Of a stretch of 30,474 nucleotides of DNA, positions 25,383 through 30,474 are shown in pieces (the stretch's first letter is position 1; each line of letters starts with the position of its first letter). Made by a program: the position numbers and the translations under genes. The DNA is from Bog-793 sp050013835 (GTDB taxonomy: Bacteria; Actinomycetota; Acidimicrobiia; Acidimicrobiales; Bog-793). The stretch is from positions 1-30,474 of the forward strand of contig JBEKEM010000016.1 of the NCBI GenBank assembly GCA_050013835.1. The letters are read 5' to 3'. The notes below the pieces were generated by a model. That model was not told the DNA's origin. It was given only the letters and a program-made list of their open reading frames with translations, and searched no databases.

Positions 25383-26726
25383 ATGCGTGTCGCAGGGAGA
25401 CGGGCCGGCATCGCGGCTTGCGCGGCGCTCATCCTTGCCGGGACGGTCCTGGCTGCGTGCGGGAACGCCACAACGGGCGTCTCCACCGCCGGGAACACCC
25501 AGGGCGTCTACCCGAACCGGATCGTTGTCGGCGGGCTCGCCTCAATGACCGGACCGTTGCCCGCCGACTTCGCGCCGGTGATCGCCGGGGCGCAGGCCTA
25601 CTTCGACTGGGTGAACGCCAGCGGCGGCGTCAACGGGCGCAAGATCGATTTCGCCTACAAGCTCGATGACCAATCAGACCCGTCCGTGGATGCGAGCCAG
25701 GCGCGGACCCTCGTCGAGCAGGACCACGTCTTCGCCGTCGTCCCGGTGGGGACGCCGCAGTTCTCGGGCGGTCCGTACCTGTCGCAGCACGACGTGCCGA
25801 CGTTCGGGCTGAACGTCAACACGAACGTCGACTGGGCGGGCCCGAGCATGTTCGGCAACACCGGTTCGTACACGGCGTTCACCTCAGCCCAGCTCCAGGC
25901 GGCCTACCTTGCCGAGCGGCACCACGTGAAGAACGCGGCGCTCGTCGCCTACAACATCAGCCAGTCGAGCGAGGGCTGCCGGGGGGTCGCCAATGCCTTC
26001 CGGCAGTACGGCATCCACATAGCCTTCGAGGACCTCGCCGTTTCCGTGCCGGCGGTCGACCTCTCCGCCGACGTGACGCGGATGAAAGCGGACCACGTCG
26101 ACATGGTCACCTCCTGCCTCGACCTGACGGGTTCCGTGCTGCTGTCGCACACGATGCAGGAGTACGGGATGAGTGGCGTCACCCAGTACTGGTTCGACGG
26201 CTACGACGACGCCGCGCTACGGAGCGAGGCCTCGGCGATGCAGGGCGTCTACTTCATGCTCCAGCACGTGCCGTTCGAAGTCAGCCAGCTCTTCCCCGGG
26301 CGGTATCCCATGATGGACCGCTTCGAGGACTCGCTGGCGAAATACGCCAAGGGGAACCCCCCCTCCGAGGCGGCGCTGGCGGGATGGACGAGCGCCGACC
26401 TGTTCGTGACCGGGCTGCGGTCCATCGGCCGTGACGTCACGCGGACGAGGCTCGTCGCGGCGATCAACAAGCTGACGCTGTACACCGCGCACGGCCTCGT
26501 CGCGCCGATCGACTGGCGGACCGACCACACCGGCGTCAGCACGATCTACAACTGCAGCGTCTTCGTGCAGGTGCAGGGGCGCCACTTCGTCCCCGTCTAC
26601 GGGACGCGGCCGAGCGTGTTCAGCTGCTTCCCGGTGCCGAATCCCGTCCACGGGCCGATCGAGAAGGTCGTCCCGCTCCCGCCGGGCGTTCCGCCCGAGG
26701 TGGCCCCGGGCGGCGGGGGTGGCTAG
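25383..26726 (+). CDS. livK-like: Substrate-binding lipoprotein of a branched-chain-amino-acid-type ABC transporter
   Basis: A 447-residue type I periplasmic-binding protein. The signal peptide (basic start, hydrophobic 9-22) ends in the lipobox LAAC with the lipidated Cys at residue 26, so the mature protein is tethered outside the membrane. IVVGGLASMTGPLP, YFDWVNASGGVNGRKI and TFGLNVNT are typical of LivK-like receptors. The last 25 residues are Pro/Gly-rich. The true ligand could be branched-chain amino acids, amides, urea or another small polar compound. ATG 25383 has GGAG upstream, and a -10-like TAAGGT is at 25334-25339 without a good -35. The permease fusion gene starts 12 bases after the stop. 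Confidence 0.92.
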   Translation: MRVAGRRAGIAACAALILAGTVLAACGNATTGVSTAGNTQGVYPNRIVVGGLASMTGPLPADFAPVIAGAQAYFDWVNASGGVNGRKIDFAYKLDDQSDPSVDASQARTLVEQDHVFAVVPVGTPQFSGGPYLSQHDVPTFGLNVNTNVDWAGPSMFGNTGSYTAFTSAQLQAAYLAERHHVKNAALVAYNISQSSEGCRGVANAFRQYGIHIAFEDLAVSVPAVDLSADVTRMKADHVDMVTSCLDLTGSVLLSHTMQEYGMSGVTQYWFDGYDDAALRSEASAMQGVYFMLQHVPFEVSQLFPGRYPMMDRFEDSLAKYAKGNPPSEAALAGWTSADLFVTGLRSIGRDVTRTRLVAAINKLTLYTAHGLVAPIDWRTDHTGVSTIYNCSVFVQVQGRHFVPVYGTRPSVFSCFPVPNPVHGPIEKVVPLPPGVPPEVAPGGGGG

Positions 26727-26738
26727 CCGCCGAGGGCA

Positions 26739-28727
26739 TTGCCTCCGTTGAGCGAGTTCCTCGCGTACGCCCTACCCGGTATCCCCTACGGGTGCGCCTA
26801 TGCGCTCATGGCCGCCGGCCTCGTGCTCACCTTGAAGGCGTCGGGGGTGTTCAACCTGGCGTTCGGTGCCCAGGCGTACGTCTCGGCGATCGTCTTTTAC
26901 GTCGCAGTCGAGAACGGCTGGCCGAAGTGGGCGGCGTTCGTCGTCGCCGTCGTGCTCCTCGGCCCCGCGATCGGCTACGCCCTGGACCGGCTGATCTTCC
27001 AGTACGCCCGCACGGCGCCGCCGCTCGTCCGTCTCGTGCCGGCGCTCGGGCTGTTGATCGCGATCCCGAGCGTCATGCAGATGATCTTCGGAACGAGCCT
27101 GCGGCTTGCCCCGCCGTCGCTCGTCCTCAATCCGGACCACGTCTACTTCTGGCTCGGGAGCGTGCCGCTCAACGGGGAGGAGCTGTTGACGACCGGCGTC
27201 ACCGTCGTCGTCATCGGCGCCCTCGCCGTGATGTTCGGCTCGAGCGGGCTGGGCCTGCGGATGAGGGCGGTCGTCGAGAGCCCCCGCATGACCGAGCTCG
27301 CCGGGATCCGGGCCGACCGAGTCGGCACGTTCGCCTGGATGCTCTCGAGCCTGCTCGCCGGGCTGGCCGGCGTGCTGCTGGCGCCGGTCTACGCCGCCCT
27401 CGACCCCTCGTACTTCACGGCGCTGCTCGTCGCCGCCATCGCCGCTGCCGCCGTGGGTGGCTTCGCCAACATGTCGCTCACGCTCATCGGCGGCGTCGCC
27501 CTCGGCGTCGTCCAGGAGGTGATCGGTGGCTACCTTCCGTCGGGGACGGTGCTTTCCTCTGGTCTCCGCCCGGCGTTCCCGTTCGTCGTCCTGGCGGTGC
27601 TGCTCGTTTCGCGCCGGTCGTTCCGCCCGGCGGGGCCGATCGGCGACCCGCTCGCCTCGTGCGACCCGCCGCCGGCGTCGCTGAGGCCGCCGTCGCGCAT
27701 GACCGAGGTCGCCCTGGGCTCCCGGGCCTTCGCGGGCCTGCTCGTCGCGGTCTTCATCGTGATCACGCTCCTGCTCGTGCCGGGCAACTGGGAGTTCACC
27801 CTCACCCAGGGGCTCGTCTTCTCGATCATCTTCCTCTCCATCACGCTGCTCACGGGCATGAGCGGGCAGATCTCGCTCTGCCAGGCGTCGTTCGCCGCCG
27901 TCGGCGCCTTCACCGTCGGGCAGCTCGCCACGCACTTCGGGACGGCCGTCCTCGTCGGCGTCGTCGCCGGTGGCGCGCTGGCGGCGCTCGTCGGGCTGCT
28001 GGTGGCCATCCCGGGCCTGCGGCTCGGCGGCATCGCCCTCGCGCTCCTCACGTTGGCGTTCGCCCTCCTCGGCGACAACGTGCTCTTCCAGTACTCGTGG
28101 TCCGGCAACGGCGCCACGGGGCTCGGCGTCCCGCGTCCGACGATCGGCGCTTTCAGCTTCTCGGGGAACGGCTCGTTCTTCTGGCTCGCCCTCGTCGTGC
28201 TGACGCTCGCCGCCGGGGTCGTGTGGCTGCTGCAGCACGGCTCCGTCGGCGGGGAGTTCGCCGCGCTGCGGGCCTCGGAGACCGGGGCGGCGTCGGTCGG
28301 CATCGCCGTGGGGCGGTTGCGCGTCATCGCCTTCGTGCTCTCGGCGGCGCTCGCCGGGATCGGTGGCGCCCTGTACGCGTCGCTCGAGCAGACGGTGTCC
28401 CCGACGGATTTCAACTACGAGTTCTCCCTCGTCTTCGTCGTCGTCGTGGCGACCGTGGGCGTCTACTCCGTGGCGGGGGCGATCGAGGCGGGTCTCGCCT
28501 ACACCGTGCTCCAGCAGTTGATCAACAACCTGCCGGGGCGCTTCGCATCGCTCGTCGCGCTGATCTTCGGGCTCGCCGCCGTCACCTACGTGCGCCACCC
28601 CGAGGGGGCGGTCGAGTACGCGCGCCGCTGGGTGCTCGACCGCGCCGAGCAGTTCGCCCACTTCCTCACCCGCAACGACCAACCAGGTCCCGACGTCGCC
28701 GCCGTCTCACGCCCCGGGAGCCGTTGA
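26739..28727 (+). CDS. livHM-like: Fused LivH-LivM permease of the ABC transporter
   Basis: A 662-residue integral membrane protein that joins two permeases usually encoded separately. The first half (about 1-300) is LivH-like, with ASGVFNLAFGAQAY, RMRAVVESPRMTELAGI and an Ala/Gly-rich membrane helix. The second half (about 325-640) is LivM-like, with GMSGQISLCQASFAAVGA, RASETGAASVGI and SVAGAIEAG. A Pro/Ser-rich linker around 300-325 joins them. Each half predicts about 8-10 membrane helices. TTG 26739 lies only 2 bases from GAGGG, while TTG 26748 is 11 bases away. The true start is one of these two. The ATPase gene begins 3 bases after the stop. Confidence 0.92.
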   Translation: MPPLSEFLAYALPGIPYGCAYALMAAGLVLTLKASGVFNLAFGAQAYVSAIVFYVAVENGWPKWAAFVVAVVLLGPAIGYALDRLIFQYARTAPPLVRLVPALGLLIAIPSVMQMIFGTSLRLAPPSLVLNPDHVYFWLGSVPLNGEELLTTGVTVVVIGALAVMFGSSGLGLRMRAVVESPRMTELAGIRADRVGTFAWMLSSLLAGLAGVLLAPVYAALDPSYFTALLVAAIAAAAVGGFANMSLTLIGGVALGVVQEVIGGYLPSGTVLSSGLRPAFPFVVLAVLLVSRRSFRPAGPIGDPLASCDPPPASLRPPSRMTEVALGSRAFAGLLVAVFIVITLLLVPGNWEFTLTQGLVFSIIFLSITLLTGMSGQISLCQASFAAVGAFTVGQLATHFGTAVLVGVVAGGALAALVGLLVAIPGLRLGGIALALLTLAFALLGDNVLFQYSWSGNGATGLGVPRPTIGAFSFSGNGSFFWLALVVLTLAAGVVWLLQHGSVGGEFAALRASETGAASVGIAVGRLRVIAFVLSAALAGIGGALYASLEQTVSPTDFNYEFSLVFVVVVATVGVYSVAGAIEAGLAYTVLQQLINNLPGRFASLVALIFGLAAVTYVRHPEGAVEYARRWVLDRAEQFAHFLTRNDQPGPDVAAVSRPGSR

Positions 28728-28730
28728 CCG

Positions 28731-30293
28731 GTGGCGCTCCTCGAAGCCCGGGACATCTCGAAGAGCTTCGGCGGGATCGTTGCCCTGAACCGGCTCTCGC
28801 TCGCGATCGACGAGGGCGAGGCCGTCGGGCTCGTCGGGCCGAACGGCGCCGGCAAGACGACCCTTTTCAACTGCCTGCTCGGCGTCGTGCGCCCCGACAC
28901 GGGGACCGTGCACTTCGACGGGGCCCCGATCGACGATCTGCCCACGTTCCGGCGCTCCCGGTTGGGCATCGGCCGTACCTTCCAGCGGGTCGAGCTGTTT
29001 GCCGGGCTGACCCCGCGCGAGCACATCCTCGTCACCGAGCAGGTGCGCGGCGGAGGGGGAAGGCTCTGGAAGGATCTCCTCGGGGTCGGCCGGCCGAGCG
29101 CCGAGGAGCGGCGCGCGACGGACGAGCTGCTCGAGCTCGTTGGCCTCGAGGCCGAGGCTGACGTCCCCGTCGAGGCGCTGAGCCTCGGTCACGGCCGCCT
29201 CGTCGAGCTCGCCCGGGCGCTCGTCGGCGAGCCCCGCCTGCTCATGCTCGACGAGCCCTCCTCGGGACTCGACCGTGCCGAGCGCCTCGAGCTCGTCTCG
29301 ATCCTGCGGCGCGTACACGAGGAGCGCGGCGCCGCCGTCCTGCTCGTCGAGCACGACCTCGAAATGGTCGCCGCGGCGACGCAGCGTCTCGTGGTCCTGG
29401 ACTTCGGCCGGCTGATCGCCGACGGCACGATCAAGCGCGTGCTCGAGGATTCCCAGGTCCGTCTCGCCTACCTCGGGCACATTCCCGAGGTTCGCGAGGC
29501 GCGCCGCACCGGCCCACCGGCCACTGCCGCCCGGGTTGGCTCCGCCGTCGCCCCGGCGGGAGCGGCGCCGCGGCCGCTGCTCGAGCTACACGGCGTCGAC
29601 GTCGCCTACGGCCCGTATCGGGCGCTCTTTGGCGTCTCGTTCTCGGTCGACGAGCGCTCGGCGGTGGCGCTCGTCGGATCGAACGGGGCGGGCAAGTCGA
29701 CCGTCGCGCGCGTCGTCTCGGGGCTCGTTCGCCCGAGCGGCGGCACGGTGGTCTTCGACGGCCAGGACGTGACCGGATGGCCGGCGTGGCGGATCGCCCG
29801 TCTCGGGGTCGCGTCCGTCCCCGAGGGGCGTTCGGTGTTCGCCTCGCTCTCCGTCGAGGAGAACCTCGAGCTGGAGTTCCGCAGCTCGGTCGGCCGAAGC
29901 GGGGTCCCCGGCGCCCTGCGGCGTGCCTACGAAACCTACCCGCGGCTCGGCCAACGGCGTGACCAGCTCGCCGGCACGCTCTCCGGCGGCGAGCAGCGCA
30001 TGTTGGCCCTGGCGAGGGTGCTCGCCGTGCGCAAGCGCCTGCTCGTCGTTGACGAGCTCTCGCTCGGCCTCGCCCCGTTGGTTGTCGACGAGGTGTTCGA
30101 GGCGCTGCACCGCGTCCTCGAGTCCGGAACGGCACTGCTGATCGTCGAGCAGCACGTCGAGCGGGCGCTCGAGCTCGCCGGTCGCGCCGTCATCCTGTCG
30201 GGTGGCCGGGTGACTTTCGAGGGGCACATCGACGATGTCCGGGACGTGGCCTCGCCGATGCTCGGCCCGCTGCGCGAGGTCCTCGGGCCCTAG
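28731..30293 (+). CDS. livGF-like: Fused LivG-LivF ATPase of the ABC transporter
   Basis: 520 residues, two complete ABC ATPase domains in one chain. Domain 1 (about 1-240) is LivG-like, with Walker A GPNGAGKTT (36-44), a divergent signature LSLGHGRLVELARAL (about 149) and LLMLDEPSSGLD. Domain 2 (about 283-520) is LivF-like, with GSNGAGKST, LSGGEQRMLALARVL and LLVVDELSLGLAP. An Ala/Pro-rich linker (about 253-282) joins them. With the binding lipoprotein and the permease fusion this makes a complete importer from three genes. GTG 28731 is 3 bases after the permease stop, so translation is probably coupled. Confidence 0.95.
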   Translation: MALLEARDISKSFGGIVALNRLSLAIDEGEAVGLVGPNGAGKTTLFNCLLGVVRPDTGTVHFDGAPIDDLPTFRRSRLGIGRTFQRVELFAGLTPREHILVTEQVRGGGGRLWKDLLGVGRPSAEERRATDELLELVGLEAEADVPVEALSLGHGRLVELARALVGEPRLLMLDEPSSGLDRAERLELVSILRRVHEERGAAVLLVEHDLEMVAAATQRLVVLDFGRLIADGTIKRVLEDSQVRLAYLGHIPEVREARRTGPPATAARVGSAVAPAGAAPRPLLELHGVDVAYGPYRALFGVSFSVDERSAVALVGSNGAGKSTVARVVSGLVRPSGGTVVFDGQDVTGWPAWRIARLGVASVPEGRSVFASLSVEENLELEFRSSVGRSGVPGALRRAYETYPRLGQRRDQLAGTLSGGEQRMLALARVLAVRKRLLVVDELSLGLAPLVVDEVFEALHRVLESGTALLIVEQHVERALELAGRAVILSGGRVTFEGHIDDVRDVASPMLGPLREVLGP

Positions 30294-30332
30294 ACGCGCA
30301 GCCCGGAGCGGTCCCTGCCTCGACCTGTGGTG

Positions 30333-30474
30333 CTATGCGGCCCCGCCCGCGAGCGGGGTCACCTCGAGGTAGGGGTAGCTGCGCAGCTTCATCCGCGCGA
30401 GCCGGTACTGCATCGTCGTGCGGAGGACGCCGATGCCGTAGGTGATGGAGCGCCGCCAGTTGATCGACGATGAG
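30333..30474 (-). CDS. Probable GT2-family glycosyltransferase, C-terminal end (cut by window edge)
   Basis: On the minus strand an open frame runs from the right edge to TAG (30335-30333), giving 46 residues. SINWRRSITYGIGVLRTTMQ, then YRLARMKLRSYPYLEV, resembles the C-terminal tail of GT2-type glycosyltransferases, which often ends with a Trp-Arg-Arg helix and a long hydrophobic-basic stretch. The catalytic domain is outside the window, so this is a family guess. It converges with the ATPase gene across 39 bases. A CCCCGC/GCGGGG hairpin (30341-30346, 30353-30358) lies inside its last codons. Confidence 0.55.
   Translation of the reverse strand, partial: SSSINWRRSITYGIGVLRTTMQYRLARMKLRSYPYLEVTPLAGGAA

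Noticed and set aside
26772..28682. 636-codon minus-strand frame under the permease gene
   Set aside because: Its composition is dominated by Glu/Asp/Arg repeats from the complementary strand of membrane-helix codons, so it is a shadow.
30341..30358. Hairpin CCCCGC/GCGGGG as a terminator for the transporter operon
   Set aside because: It lies inside the opposite-strand coding end, has no T run, and may be a chance GC-rich repeat.

Overview
The window is about 30 kb of very GC-rich DNA with dense genes, many GTG/TTG starts and several promoters whose start point falls on the start codon (leaderless genes). The long actinobacterial form of LeuA, a Ddn-type deazaflavin oxidoreductase, an actinobacterial ABC-F protein and a DUF664/DinB protein all point to Actinomycetota. 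I lean towards Acidimicrobiia, but that is an impression and not something the sequence proves.

Layout. Positions 1-143 hold the 3' end of an insertion sequence that abuts, and may have trimmed, a small membrane-protein gene (minus strand, 140-394). Then comes a 1072-residue GGDEF-EAL regulator with four PAS domains (569-3787). From 3784 to 11175 lies a split leucine/branched-chain cluster. It holds leuA behind an attenuator (promoter, 11-residue leader peptide, hairpin, intrinsic terminator), a four-helix membrane protein on the minus strand, greA-leuC-leuD on the minus strand, and, divergently, leuB-ilvE. The leuA and leuB promoters share the same -35/-10 pattern. Together these genes turn 2-ketoisovalerate into leucine (LeuA, LeuCD, LeuB, IlvE). 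An uncharacterised 169-residue protein follows ilvE.

The middle (11770-20860) deals with envelope lipids, proteins and sugars. An acyl-CoA desaturase and a cyclopropane-fatty-acid synthase converge with overlapping stop codons. After them come an ABC-F ATPase, a membrane-anchored HtrA-type protease with a terminator, and a GT4 glycosyltransferase paired with a glycogen-debranching-like glycosidase.

The right part (20947-30474) holds a DinB/DUF664 protein, a tight two-gene unit of a beta-class DNA methyltransferase and a Schlafen/AlbA_2-like protein, a histone-deacetylase-family hydrolase, a Ddn-like oxidoreductase, and a branched-chain-amino-acid-type ABC transporter reduced to three genes by fusion (binding lipoprotein, LivH-LivM permease, LivG-LivF ATPase). 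The window ends in the 3' end of a probable GT2 glycosyltransferase on the minus strand. The best candidates for something undescribed are the methyltransferase/AlbA_2 pair and the regulatory leaders of leuA and leuB. No tRNA, rRNA or CRISPR array was seen, and no gene-free stretch exceeds 300 bases.
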